From G958296245 sp965262055 (GTDB lineage: Bacteria > Chloroflexota > Dehalococcoidia > Lucifugimonadales > G958296245): a DNA stretch of 64,000 nucleotides. The stretch is taken from contig CBDHEI010000002.1 in assembly GCA_965262055.1 (NCBI GenBank), forward strand, positions 248,001 through 312,000. The letters are read 5' to 3'. The notes beneath the pieces were generated by a model. The model searched no databases, was not told the origin of the DNA, and saw nothing but the letters and a program-made list of their open reading frames with translations. A program made the position numbers and the translations under genes. Shown here piece after piece: positions 42,143 to 50,945 of the stretch; within the stretch, counting starts at the first letter, position 1; each line of letters starts with the position of its first letter.

Positions 42143-43207
42143 ATGCCAAAGCTGACAGGGGACCAGATACGAGATATAGCCTTCCACGTGCTGCGGGCGG
42201 CCGGGGCGTCCGGCAACAACGCACACGTCGTGGCCGACCACCTCGCCAACGCCAACCTTGCGGGGCACGACTCCCACGGTTTCATTCGCATCACCCAGTA
42301 TGTAGAGGACATCCGTAATGGCACAATCGATGCCAAGGCAGAGCCCACGGTGGCGCAGGACCACGGCGGGTTGGTGCAGATAGATGGCAACGGCACCTTC
42401 GGGCAGGTGGTAGCCGCCAGGGCGACCGGCCTGGCCATCGAGAGGGCACGCCAGAACGGCGTCGCCACGGTCACGATGACCAACTTGGACCACACCGGCC
42501 GGATCGGGACTTACCCGGAGATGGTAGCGGTTGAGGGCATGGCCTCGATCATGGTTACCGGGGTGGTTGGGGGCACGAGCGGCATGAATGTGGCGCCGTT
42601 CGGGGGAACCAGGAGGAAGCTGGGCACGAACCCCATAGCGATCGGCTTTCCGTATCTGCCGGACTCGCCGATGCTGCTGGACTTCGCAACGTCCGTATCC
42701 GCCGAGGGCAAACTGCGAGTCTACCGCAACAGGGGACACCTACTGCCCTCCGCCTGGGTCATCGACAAGGACGGCGAGCCGAGCAACGACCCGAACGACT
42801 ACTACGAAGGCGGCTCAATCCTGCCGCTGGGAGGCATGGAGAGTGGACACAAGGGCTACGCTCTCTCAGTAATGGTGACCCTGCTGGGCGCCATCGCGGG
42901 CGGGCTCGGATTCCCCCAGATGGACATCGAGTCCGGCGTGAGCGGGTCCTCGATAACCGTCATCGACGTGGGCAGGCTGGCGCCGCAGGGGGCCATCCGG
43001 GCGCGGGTCAGCAGGACGATCGAGGTGATCAAGGACACACCGCTTGTAAAAGGGGCCGCGGGCGTACTGTATCCGGGAGAGATGGAGGCCAACACGCGGC
43101 GGGAGCGTATGGCCAACGGTGTGGACATAGAGGAAGCGACCTGGGGCCCCGTCGCGGCGCTCATAGACGAGCTTGGAGTCGCAGACTCCATCGGCCCTAT
43201 TGGATGA
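42143..43207 (+). CDS. Ldh-family (malate/L-lactate type) dehydrogenase, copy 1
   Basis: A 354-residue oxidoreductase of the Ldh family (malate, L-sulfolactate, ureidoglycolate or similar 2-hydroxy acids with NAD). Family elements are LAGHDSHGFIRI with the catalytic His, GTFGQVVAARATGLAIERARQNGV, FGGTRRKLGTNPIAIGFP, LDFATSVSAEGKL and GHKGYALSVMV. The ATG at 42143 follows AGGAGGGATCC. A second family member follows 41 bp later, suggesting a shared pathway for related substrates. Confidence 0.88.
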   Translation: MPKLTGDQIRDIAFHVLRAAGASGNNAHVVADHLANANLAGHDSHGFIRITQYVEDIRNGTIDAKAEPTVAQDHGGLVQIDGNGTFGQVVAARATGLAIERARQNGVATVTMTNLDHTGRIGTYPEMVAVEGMASIMVTGVVGGTSGMNVAPFGGTRRKLGTNPIAIGFPYLPDSPMLLDFATSVSAEGKLRVYRNRGHLLPSAWVIDKDGEPSNDPNDYYEGGSILPLGGMESGHKGYALSVMVTLLGAIAGGLGFPQMDIESGVSGSSITVIDVGRLAPQGAIRARVSRTIEVIKDTPLVKGAAGVLYPGEMEANTRRERMANGVDIEEATWGPVAALIDELGVADSIGPIG

Positions 43208-43248
43208 CTCCGGTGGGCCGCTTACCTTCCGAACCGAGGTGACCGGAT

Positions 43249-44298
43249 ATGGCTGACAACGAGATTCGAGTCGATTGGAGAGACCTCCGTGAGTTCACGG
43301 CGACGGTCTTCAACAGGGCGGGCGTGCCCCGGGAAGACGCCGACACGGAGGCCGAGGTGCTCGTGTGGGCCAACCTGAGGGGCGTGGACTCGCACGGCGT
43401 GCTGAGGATTCCGTGGTACGTCGAGAATCTGGACACGGGCGTGATGAACCCGTCGCCGCAGATCAGAGTGAGCAAGGAGACTCCCGCGACGGTTCTTATC
43501 GACGCCGATCGGGCATTGGGTCCCGTGGTCACGGTGATGGCGATGAGGCGGGTCATCGAGAAGGCACGCAATGTCGGCGTGGGATGGGGCCTCATCCGGG
43601 AGACGACGCACCAGGGCGCCATGGCCTACTACCCATTGATGGCTGCCGAGGCGGGCATGGCGGGCATCGCGTCGGTGTGCAGCCCGCCGAACATGGCGCC
43701 GTTCGGGGCCAAGGCCGCCGGCGTCCACAACAGCCCCATCGCCATTGCGGCGCCGGGAAACGAGAGCAACCTCGTGCTGGACATGGCCACGAGCGTCGTC
43801 GCGGGAGGCAAGCTGAACCTGGCGACCGACAAGGGCCAGCGCATCCCCGTCGGGTGGGCAATAGACTTGGAGGGCAACCCGACCACCGACCCAAGCCGTC
43901 AGTCCATCCTGCTGCCCGCCGGCGGGCCCAAAGGCTCAGGCCTCGCGCTGATGTTCGAGTGCCTGTCCAGCCTGATGGTAGGCAACCCGCTCCTGGAGCC
44001 CTCGCTCTCCGGGACGAAGGAGGTGGAACGCGGCGTCCAGAACAGCTTCATCGCGGCGGTCGACATCGCCACCTTCACGGACGCCGACGAGTACCGCAGC
44101 AACGTCGACAAGCTGATCGAGGCGCAGAAGGCGCTGCCGCCAGCCGACGGCGTGGAGGAAGTGATGGTGCCCGGCGAGCCGGAGAACAGGACCTATCGGG
44201 ACCGGTCCGCGAACGGCATCCCGCTCCCCCAGGGGACGGTGGCCAACCTGCGCTCCATCGCATCCCGCTTCGAGGTGCCGCTACCGGCTGGGCTGTGA
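43249..44298 (+). CDS. Ldh-family (malate/L-lactate type) dehydrogenase, copy 2
   Basis: A 349-residue paralogue of the upstream gene with GVDSHGVLRIPWYVENL, DADRALGPVVTVMAMRRVIEKARNVGV, FGAKAAGVHNSPIAIAAPG, LDMATSVVAGGKLNLA and GPKGSGLALMFECL. It is the same fold, but sequence differs across the substrate region, so substrate choice probably differs. It is followed by a convergent aminotransferase. The substrates cannot be named from sequence. Confidence 0.88.
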   Translation: MADNEIRVDWRDLREFTATVFNRAGVPREDADTEAEVLVWANLRGVDSHGVLRIPWYVENLDTGVMNPSPQIRVSKETPATVLIDADRALGPVVTVMAMRRVIEKARNVGVGWGLIRETTHQGAMAYYPLMAAEAGMAGIASVCSPPNMAPFGAKAAGVHNSPIAIAAPGNESNLVLDMATSVVAGGKLNLATDKGQRIPVGWAIDLEGNPTTDPSRQSILLPAGGPKGSGLALMFECLSSLMVGNPLLEPSLSGTKEVERGVQNSFIAAVDIATFTDADEYRSNVDKLIEAQKALPPADGVEEVMVPGEPENRTYRDRSANGIPLPQGTVANLRSIASRFEVPLPAGL

Positions 44299-44335
44299 CT
44301 TTTATCCGGGGAGTTGCCGGGACTTGGGTGCCCGG

Positions 44336-45667
44336 CTAGAGGAGTCCTTCGGCGCGCATGTCGCGGACGGCCTTTTCGGCGGCTTCCACCGTCTCGTCGA
44401 TGTCCCGCTCAGTGTGGGCGGCGCCGAGAAGGAAACGAGGGCCCGAGTCTACGCCGTAGTTGTACATCGCGGTCGTGAGCGCGCCCTTCAGCGCCCCGGC
44501 CTCGGACTTGTGCTGGTCCTCCTCGGACATGATGCAGACCTCTTGGTCGCACTCGTGGTCGACGCCGAGCTTCAGGAAGATGGCCGATGCGACTCCGTTG
44601 GCGCAGCCAGGCGTCTCAGTCCGGGAGAGCATCTCGTTGAGCCCCGTCTTGAGCCGGGCCGCCATGGCGTCGGCCTTATCGTTGACGGGCGTTGTGGCAA
44701 TCAGGTTGAGCGCGGTGGCGCCAGCCGCCGCCGAGAGCGGGTTGGCGTTGTAGGTACCGTAGTGGCCTATGCGCCGGTCCCGGTTGAAGTCGGGGTCGTC
44801 GCGAAGCTGGATCATGTCGATAAGGTCGGCCTTTCCGGCGACCGCACCGCCGGGCAGCCCGCCGGCGAGAATCTTGGCGAATGACGATATGTCGGGCGTG
44901 ACGCCGTAGTAGCCCTGGGCGCCGCCCTTGGAGGTCCGGAAGCCGGTCACGACCTCGTCGAAGATGAGCACGACACCGTATTGCCGGGTCACCTCTCGCA
45001 GCTCGGTAAGGAAGCTCGGGCGGATGGGCCGCTGGCCCATGTGCGACCCGGTGGGCTCGAGGATTATCCCTGCCACGTCGTCGTTACTCCGCAGCGTGTC
45101 CTCGACGAGGGAGATGTCGTTGGGCGGCAGCACGATCATAGTGCTGAGGGTCTCCTTGGGTATCCCGCCCAGACCGGTCGACTGGCCCGGCATGGCGTAG
45201 TCGTGCCAGCCGTGGAAATGGTCTTCGAACTTGATGATCCTGGACTTGCCGGTGTAGGCGCGGGCCATGCGCATGGCCATCATCGTGGCCTCAGTGCCCG
45301 AGTTGTGGAAACGCACCTTCTCTGCGCAGGGCACGAGCTGCTGGACGAGGCTGCCCCAGCGGATCTCCAGGTCGGTGGAGGCGCTGTAGTGCGTCCCCCT
45401 GTTCATCTGCTCGTTGACGGCGGCGACCACGTCCGGGTGGGTGTGGCCGAGTATCATAGCCCCGTGGCCGGTCTTGTAGTCGATGATGCGCTGTCCGTCG
45501 ATGTCCCACTTGTGGGGGCCCATCGCGTGGCTGACGTAGTAGGGGAAGGGGCTCTGGTTCCTGGCGTCGTGGGTGACGCCGTTGGGGAAGATGTCCTTCG
45601 CTTGCGCAAACCGCTGGGCACACTTGGGGTGTTCGTCGACGTAGCGTTGGATGATCGCCGTAGCCAT
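44336..45667 (-). CDS. Class III aminotransferase (glutamate-1-semialdehyde aminomutase-like)
   Basis: A 443-residue fold-type I PLP enzyme: VRFHNSGTEATMMAMRMARAYTG (cofactor phosphate site), GVVLIFDEVVTGFRTSKGG (Asp contacts the pyridine nitrogen) and FAKILAGGLPGGAVAG (Schiff-base Lys). It resembles glutamate-1-semialdehyde aminomutase more than ornithine-type enzymes, but many such paralogues are plain omega-aminotransferases. No haem genes are next to it, so a catabolic role is likely. The ATG follows AAGGAGCGCC. Confidence 0.85.
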   Translation of the reverse strand: MATAIIQRYVDEHPKCAQRFAQAKDIFPNGVTHDARNQSPFPYYVSHAMGPHKWDIDGQRIIDYKTGHGAMILGHTHPDVVAAVNEQMNRGTHYSASTDLEIRWGSLVQQLVPCAEKVRFHNSGTEATMMAMRMARAYTGKSRIIKFEDHFHGWHDYAMPGQSTGLGGIPKETLSTMIVLPPNDISLVEDTLRSNDDVAGIILEPTGSHMGQRPIRPSFLTELREVTRQYGVVLIFDEVVTGFRTSKGGAQGYYGVTPDISSFAKILAGGLPGGAVAGKADLIDMIQLRDDPDFNRDRRIGHYGTYNANPLSAAAGATALNLIATTPVNDKADAMAARLKTGLNEMLSRTETPGCANGVASAIFLKLGVDHECDQEVCIMSEEDQHKSEAGALKGALTTAMYNYGVDSGPRFLLGAAHTERDIDETVEAAEKAVRDMRAEGLL

Positions 45668-45773
45668 GGCGCTCCTTTGTACGACTGTACTTCCCGGCTA
45701 TTATAGCTACCGGCCTACGTTATGCAATAATGACAGCGCCGCGCAGAGACTAACCCCGTTGCCGTGTAGACAT

Positions 45774-46763
45774 ATGCACCCCTACCCGCGTCTTCTATTC
45801 GCCGTCGTCGTTGCCCTGTCAGTGGTCGCTCTGGCGTGCGACGTCGCGGTCCCACCCCGGCAGACTCCTACACCGCCTCCAACGCCAACCCGGTCCGTTG
45901 CCATGCCAGCGTCCACGCCGGCGGCCCCGCGGCCCGTTGCCCTGGTCCTGAGCGTCACGGTCTCCGAGGTGCCTGTTGGGATACCCGACTACGACAGGGG
46001 CGAATGGGACCACTGGAACGACGCCGACCGCGACTGCCAGGACGCGAGACAGGAGGTGCTCATCGCAGAGTCCTCCGTCCCCGTGGTATTCAAGGATGAC
46101 GTGGAGTGCAGGGTAGAGTCCGGTAGGTGGACGGACCCCTATACGGGAGCGACCGTCGAGGATCCGGGCAAGCTGGACGTCGACCATCTCGTGCCGCTTG
46201 CGAACGCCCACGTCTCGGGCGGACACGCCTGGGACGGCGACCGGAAGGCCCTGTACGCCAATAGTCTAAGTTACCCCGAGCACCTGATTGCCGTAACCGC
46301 TTCGGCCAACCGGTCCAAAGGCGCCAGCGGGCCCGATGAGTGGCGCCCGCCGGACAACTCGTACTGGTGCCGCTACGCAACTGACTGGATAGCCGTCAAG
46401 AAGGAGTGGGGCCTGACGGTGACCAGGGCCGAGGCGTCGACGCTGGACGACATGCTCGACACCTGCGACCACAACGTGTTCCTGCAGGTAACGGACGCAC
46501 CGGCTGACGTCCCCACACCTACGCCCGTCGAGCCAAGGCAAACTGCCGTTCCGGCGCAGACCGCTACACCTAATCCGGAATCTGATGTGCCCGACACCAA
46601 GTACGACCCTCAAGGCGAGGACCGGAACTGCTCCGACTTCGATACGTGGGCCCTGGCGCAGGCCTTCTACGAGGCCGCCGGTGGGCCGGAGACTGACCGG
46701 CACAGACTCGACAGGGATGGCAACGGCGTAGCCTGTGAGACGCTGCCCGGCGCGCCCGGCTGA
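45774..46763 (+). CDS. Secreted lipoprotein: GmrSD-type HNH nuclease plus excalibur domain
   Basis: A 329-residue exported protein. The lipoprotein signal ends in ALAC (Cys22). A Pro/Thr-rich linker (about 28-55) leads to an HNH-type nuclease resembling the GmrSD C-terminal/DUF1524 group (VDHLVPLANAHVSGGHAW at about 136, AVTASANRSKGASGPDEWRPP). A second linker precedes an excalibur calcium-binding domain (NCSDFDTWALAQAFYEAAGG, DRDGNGVACE; about 287-325). Such extracellular nucleases may degrade environmental or invading DNA. ATG 45774. Confidence 0.82.
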   Translation: MHPYPRLLFAVVVALSVVALACDVAVPPRQTPTPPPTPTRSVAMPASTPAAPRPVALVLSVTVSEVPVGIPDYDRGEWDHWNDADRDCQDARQEVLIAESSVPVVFKDDVECRVESGRWTDPYTGATVEDPGKLDVDHLVPLANAHVSGGHAWDGDRKALYANSLSYPEHLIAVTASANRSKGASGPDEWRPPDNSYWCRYATDWIAVKKEWGLTVTRAEASTLDDMLDTCDHNVFLQVTDAPADVPTPTPVEPRQTAVPAQTATPNPESDVPDTKYDPQGEDRNCSDFDTWALAQAFYEAAGGPETDRHRLDRDGNGVACETLPGAPG

Positions 46764-46824
46764 GCGTGCCGCCACCGCCCCTCCAAGTGTGAAGCCGAGC
46801 TTGAAAAGCTGCAAAGAGGCAATT

Positions 46825-48012
46825 ATGAAAAGCTACATGACCCATCTGGAATGCACTGCCTGCGGCCGGACCATGGAAGCCGACCAGCCGGCTCGTACGT
46901 GTCCTGCCTGCGGCAAGGTGCTCTACGCGCGGTACGATCTGGAGGCGGCGAAGGGAAGCATGACCCGCGAGGCGCTGGCCAGCCGCGCCCCTGACATGTG
47001 GCGCTACTTCGAGGTGCTGCCGATCCGTGACCAGTCGAACGTAGTCACGTTGGGCGAGGGGTACACGCCCCTGTTGAGGGTGGAGCGCTTGCGCCGGGAG
47101 ATAGGGTGCGGCCCGCTGTTGATTAAGGACGAGGGGCTCAACCCCACGTCCACCTTCAAGGCGCGCGGTCAGTCGGCAGCCGTTTCGAAGGCCAGGGAGC
47201 TGGGCGTGAACGGCCTGACGATTCCGTCCGCCGGCAACGCAGGTGGCGCCCTCGCCGCCTACGCCGCCAGGGCCGGCATGGAAGCCCACGTCTTCATGCC
47301 AGCGGACGCGCCGGAGGCCACCCGGAAGGAGGTGGAGGCCATGGGCGCGCGGCTCACCCTCGTCGACGGGCTGATAGGCGACGCCGGAGCGTTGTCACGC
47401 CGCATGGCGGCGGAGCACGGCCTGTTCGACGTCTCTACGCTGCAGGAGCCGTACCGCGCCGAGGGCAAGAAGACGATGGGCTACGAGATCGCCGAGCAGA
47501 TGGGCTGGCGTATGCCCGACGTGATCGTCTACCCGACCGGCGGGGGCACCGGCATCGTGGGCATATGGAAGGCCATCCAGGAGATGGAGACTCTGGGTCT
47601 GCTCGAAGGGCCCAGGCCTCGCATGTTCTGCGTGCAGGCCGAGGGCTGCGCGCCCATGGTGAGGGCCTTCCACAGCGGCACGGACCACGCGGAGCCGTGG
47701 GAGAACGCCCAGACGCTTGCTGCTGGCATAAGAGTCCCCTCCGCTATAGGCGACTATCTCATCCTCGATGCTCTGAGGGAGAGCAATGGAGGCGCCGTAA
47801 CGGTGTCGGACGATGAGATAGTGGACTGGATGGGCAGGGTCTCGTCACTGGAGGGCATCTTCGTCTGCCCTGAGGGAGCCGCGACGGCGGCAGCGCTCTC
47901 GAAGCTGGTTGCCGACGGGTCGGTCGCGCCGGACGAGCAGGTGCTCCTGCTCAACACCGGGTCGGGGGTGAAATACCTGGAGACTCTGCCTACAGCAGCT
48001 CCAGGTCGGTGA
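46825..48012 (+). CDS. thrC: Threonine synthase
   Basis: A 395-residue PLP enzyme that converts O-phosphohomoserine to threonine. An N-terminal zinc-ribbon-like segment (CTACGR and CPACGK) is followed by LGEGYTPLLRVERL, the PLP Lys in PTSTFKARGQS and the glycine-rich loop PTGGGTGIVGIWKA. A related fold is used by cysteate synthase, but the context here is neutral. The ATG at 46825 follows AGAGGCAATT. Its 3' end overlaps the convergent NifU-like gene by 23 bp. Confidence 0.88.
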   Translation: MKSYMTHLECTACGRTMEADQPARTCPACGKVLYARYDLEAAKGSMTREALASRAPDMWRYFEVLPIRDQSNVVTLGEGYTPLLRVERLRREIGCGPLLIKDEGLNPTSTFKARGQSAAVSKARELGVNGLTIPSAGNAGGALAAYAARAGMEAHVFMPADAPEATRKEVEAMGARLTLVDGLIGDAGALSRRMAAEHGLFDVSTLQEPYRAEGKKTMGYEIAEQMGWRMPDVIVYPTGGGTGIVGIWKAIQEMETLGLLEGPRPRMFCVQAEGCAPMVRAFHSGTDHAEPWENAQTLAAGIRVPSAIGDYLILDALRESNGGAVTVSDDEIVDWMGRVSSLEGIFVCPEGAATAAALSKLVADGSVAPDEQVLLLNTGSGVKYLETLPTAAPGR

Positions 48013-48235
48013 CGTGCGGGGCGTGCATCTCCAGGGACATCTTCATGATCTGCCTCACCATGTCGTGCGAGGGCACGCACTCGGGGCACTCGTCGTTCCG
48101 CCCCTCCGTGTACCGCACCGTCAGCCGCCCGCCGCTCAGGTCCACGAGCTCCAGTGAGCCGCCCTCCGAGCCGACTATGGTTCCGATGTTGTCCAGAACG
48201 AACTGAACCTGCGGGTCTACGCTGAGCTGAGTCAT
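47990..48235 (-). CDS. NifU C-terminal-domain-like Fe-S protein
   Basis: An 81-residue protein with the NifU-like pattern SLELVDLSGGRLTVRYTEG and a CPEC pair. NifU-type domains carry or transfer Fe-S clusters. The CxxC spacing is kept, and the surrounding pattern (SHDMVRQIMKMSLEMHAP) fits the family. The ATG at 48235 follows GGAGGAGACGTG. It overlaps the end of thrC on the opposite strand. Confidence 0.75.
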   Translation of the reverse strand: MTQLSVDPQVQFVLDNIGTIVGSEGGSLELVDLSGGRLTVRYTEGRNDECPECVPSHDMVRQIMKMSLEMHAPHVTDLELL

Positions 48236-48404
48236 CACGTCTCCTCCCGGAGCCCCTGCGGGCCGTGTCTGCAGGCCGTCTCCGGCCCAATGCTACCATA
48301 TCGCGATAGGCGCTCAGAGGTGCCAGCGGCCCCCCGCCTTGCAGGTAAGCAACCGCACTAGCACGGACGCGTCGTCTTGGCCTGTTCGTGAGGTAACAGG
48401 TAGG

Positions 48405-48435
48405 GTGAATCATGATGTGAGGCATCATGATTCAC
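48405..48435. promoter_or_regulatory. 13-bp inverted repeat upstream of vapB-like gene
   Basis: GTGAATCATGATG (48405-48417), the 5-nt spacer TGAGG, then CATCATGATTCAC (48423-48435) form a perfect inverted repeat 13 bp before the GTG start. Each arm contains the palindrome ATCATGAT, and a third copy, GATCATGATC, lies just inside the gene (48459-48468). This is a classic layout for toxin-antitoxin autoregulation. Confidence 0.75.
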
Positions 48436-48448
48436 GGGGAGGCACGAT

Positions 48449-48712
48449 GTGAACCAGATCATGATCAGAGGACTCGACGACGAACTCAGCGCCAGCGTGC
48501 GTCGCCTCGCGAAGCGCGACGGGCTCTCAATGAATCAGGCTGCACTGAAGCTGCTCCGAAAGGACGCCGGTCTAGCGGACGGTACAAGAGGTGCGGAAAC
48601 AGCCGGCTCTTCACTGGACGACCTGTTCGGCACATGGAGCCGCGAGGAAGCGAAAGCGTTCAATGCTGCCCTTGAGGCCTTTGAGACAGTAGATGAGTCG
48701 GCATGGAAATAA
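48449..48712 (+). CDS. VapB-like ribbon-helix-helix antitoxin
   Basis: An 87-residue protein. The N-terminal DNA-binding part is MNQIMIRGLDDELSASVRRLAKRDGLSMNQAALKLLRK, and the acidic C-terminal toxin-binding tail is SLDDLFGTWSREEAKAFNAALEAF...DESAWK, a common VapB ending. The GTG start follows GGGGAGGCACGAT. It overlaps the toxin remnant by 10 bp, keeping the normal vapBC coupling. Confidence 0.85.
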   Translation: MNQIMIRGLDDELSASVRRLAKRDGLSMNQAALKLLRKDAGLADGTRGAETAGSSLDDLFGTWSREEAKAFNAALEAFETVDESAWK

Positions 48713-48846
48713 GAATTCTGCTGGACTCCAATGCCTACTCTGGGTTCATGTCGCATGCGATGGAGACGGGCGTCGACCTGATTTCTGCCGACACACACTC
48801 CGAGAACATCGATGGGATTGCCTGGATCCAAGTGCCAGTGGGCTGA
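48703..48846 (+). pseudogene. VapC PIN-toxin remnant with internal deletion
   Basis: A 47-residue frame overlaps the antitoxin by 10 bp. It begins like a VapC toxin (EIRILLDSNAYSGF, with the first catalytic Asp) and jumps directly to the C-terminal segment of a PIN domain (GVDLISADTHSENIDGIAWIQVPVG). About 80 residues from the middle, including other acidic residues, are missing while the frame stays open. This is best explained by an in-frame deletion that disarmed the toxin. The remaining start and stop are intact. Confidence 0.75.
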
Positions 48847-48873
48847 GACCGACCGGAGCAACGGCAAGGCCGC

Positions 48874-49983
48874 TCAGGTAATTAGCATCGCGTCGCCGAG
48901 GCTGTAGAAGCGGTAGCCCTTGGCTATGGCCTCGGAATAGGCGCGGAGTAGGCGGTCGCGGCCGGCCAGGGCGCTGGTCAGCATGAGCAGCGTCGACCGC
49001 GGCAGGTGGAAGTTCGTTACGAGCGCGTCCACCACCCGGAAGCGGTGGCCGGGGTGTATAAAGAGCTCGGTCCAGCCCGATCCCGCTGCTACCGTCTGCT
49101 GGACGCCAGACCGCTCCTGGAGCAGCGCCGCGTGCTCGAGCAGCCGGACAGCGGTGGTGCCCACCGAGACGACGCGGCGGCCCTGTTGCTTGGCGTCGTT
49201 TATCGCCTGTGCCGATTCCTCGTCCAACTCCCAATGCTCCGAGTGCATCTGGTGCCCCGCCGGGTTGTCGCCTTGCACCGGCCTGAAGGAGTCCCAGCCG
49301 ACGTGCAGCGTCACAAAGACGGTCTCGACACCCATGCTCCTGACGCGGTCGAGCAGCTCGCGGGTGAAGTGGAGCCCCGCCGTCGGTGCGGCTACGCTGC
49401 CCAATGCCCGCGCGTAGACCGTCTGGTACCGTTCCGCGTCGTCCAGGGGCTCGTGCACGTAAGGCGGCAGCGGCACGTCTCCTATCTCCATCAGCAGGTC
49501 GTCGTCGCTCAACGCCACTGTGCGGGAGCCGTCGCTGTTGACCTCCAGCACGCGGCCCTTGACGCTGCCCACTGGCCCCGAGAGCTCGAAGGCCACGTCG
49601 GCGCGCATACGCCGCCCGGGCCTTGTCAGCGCCTGCCAGACGCCGCGTTCGAGACGGTGCAGCAGCAGGAGCTCAACCCTGCCCCCGGTCCCGGCGCGGC
49701 GGCCCCGGACCCGCGCCGGGAAGACGCGGCTGTCGTTGAATACGAGCACATCACCGGAGCGGAGATAGTCAGGCAGATCGTAGAAACGGCGGTGGGAGAT
49801 GCTGCCGTCCAACCGGGAGAGCACCATGAGACGAGAGTGGTCCCTGGGATCGACCGGGGTCTGGGCGATCAGACTCTTTGGCAGGTCGTAGTCGAAGTCG
49901 CCGGTCTTCAGAGCGCCGAAGGAGGCATCGTCCGCGTCCCCGGCGGGAACGCCCCTCGGAAGAGGAGGAGAGCCGCGGCTCAC
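48874..49983 (-). CDS. queA: tRNA preQ1-ribosyltransferase-isomerase QueA
   Basis: A 369-residue enzyme that adds the cyclopentane ring to make queuosine precursor in tRNA, using SAM. Family blocks are DFDYDLPKSLIAQTPVDPRDHSRLMVL, DVLVFNDSRVFPARVRG, SVAAPTAGLHFTRELLDRVRSMGVETVFVTLHVGWDSFRPV and TNFHLPRSTLLMLTSALAG. An unusual N-terminal extension of about 27 residues follows the GTG; no later start fits. The GTG overlaps the folD TGA (GTGA), so translation is coupled. Confidence 0.95.
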   Translation of the reverse strand: MSRGSPPLPRGVPAGDADDASFGALKTGDFDYDLPKSLIAQTPVDPRDHSRLMVLSRLDGSISHRRFYDLPDYLRSGDVLVFNDSRVFPARVRGRRAGTGGRVELLLLHRLERGVWQALTRPGRRMRADVAFELSGPVGSVKGRVLEVNSDGSRTVALSDDDLLMEIGDVPLPPYVHEPLDDAERYQTVYARALGSVAAPTAGLHFTRELLDRVRSMGVETVFVTLHVGWDSFRPVQGDNPAGHQMHSEHWELDEESAQAINDAKQQGRRVVSVGTTAVRLLEHAALLQERSGVQQTVAAGSGWTELFIHPGHRFRVVDALVTNFHLPRSTLLMLTSALAGRDRLLRAYSEAIAKGYRFYSLGDAMLIT

Positions 49984-50867
49984 CCGTTCACGGCCAAGCG
50001 GGCGGCGGTGAGAGTGTTGTGCAGGAGCATGGCGATGGTCATCGGGCCGACCCCGCCTGGCACCGGCGTTATGGCCGCCGCCTTCTCCGACACGGCGTCG
50101 AAATCGACGTCGCCGACGAGGCGGTAGCCTCTCTTGCGCTCCGGCGCGTCTATGCGGTTCACGCCCACGTCGATGACCGTCACGCCTTCCTTCACCATGT
50201 CGGCGGTGATCGACATCGGACGGCCTATAGCAGCTATCAGAATGTCCGCCTGCAGGGTGATGTCGGCGAGGTCGCGTGTGCGTGTGTGACAGACCGTAAC
50301 CGTGGCGTTTGCACCCGACGCGCGCTGCATTAGAAGCAGCGCCACCGGCTTGCCTACGATCTCGCTGCGCCCGCAGACGACCACGCGCTTGCCGTCTGGG
50401 TCGTGGCCCGTGCGCACCAGCATCTGCTGTATGCCCAGTGGAGTCGCGGGCACGAACCTTGCGCGCCCTCCGACGAGTCGCCCGGCGTTCTCGGGGTGAA
50501 GACCGTCGACGTCCTTCATTGGGTCCAGAGAGTCGAGTACGGTCCTCTCGTCGATGTGGTCTGGCAGGGGAAGCTGGACCAGTATGCCGTGGAACCTGGG
50601 ATCTACCTTCAACTCCTCGACGTGCTCGAGCAGCCGCTCCTGGGACGTATCCGCGGGCAGGCGCACGTCTTGGGCGTCCATGCCGACCTCAGTAGCGGCG
50701 CGCTGCTTGTTTCGGACGTACACCGCGGATGCAGGGTCGCCTCCCACCAGCACGACGGCCAGCCCAGGGGTCACGCCGAGCCGCTCCTTCATTTCCCGCA
50801 CGCCCTCTGCCACCTCGGCTCTCACCTCGGCGGAAATCTTCTTGCCATCGATTAGCTGCGCGTTCAC
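49980..50867 (-). CDS. folD: Methylenetetrahydrofolate dehydrogenase/cyclohydrolase
   Basis: A 295-residue bifunctional folate enzyme. It has the catalytic Lys in YVRNKQRAATEVGM, QLPLPDHIDERTVLDSLDPMKDVDGLHPEN, the NADP-binding GRSEIVGKPVALLL and the C-terminal PGGVGPMTIAMLLHNT. GTG start 50867. It is divergent from a MetF-like gene with 78 bp between, placing two one-carbon genes on either side of a shared promoter region. queA is coupled downstream. Confidence 0.96.
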   Translation of the reverse strand: MNAQLIDGKKISAEVRAEVAEGVREMKERLGVTPGLAVVLVGGDPASAVYVRNKQRAATEVGMDAQDVRLPADTSQERLLEHVEELKVDPRFHGILVQLPLPDHIDERTVLDSLDPMKDVDGLHPENAGRLVGGRARFVPATPLGIQQMLVRTGHDPDGKRVVVCGRSEIVGKPVALLLMQRASGANATVTVCHTRTRDLADITLQADILIAAIGRPMSITADMVKEGVTVIDVGVNRIDAPERKRGYRLVGDVDFDAVSEKAAAITPVPGGVGPMTIAMLLHNTLTAARLAVNG

Positions 50868-50945
50868 GGCCTTCTCCTGCGCTTGGACTTAGCCTTAGCG
50901 CCCTCTATAATAACGCTCGGCCCACAATCCCGCCCCTCCTACGGC

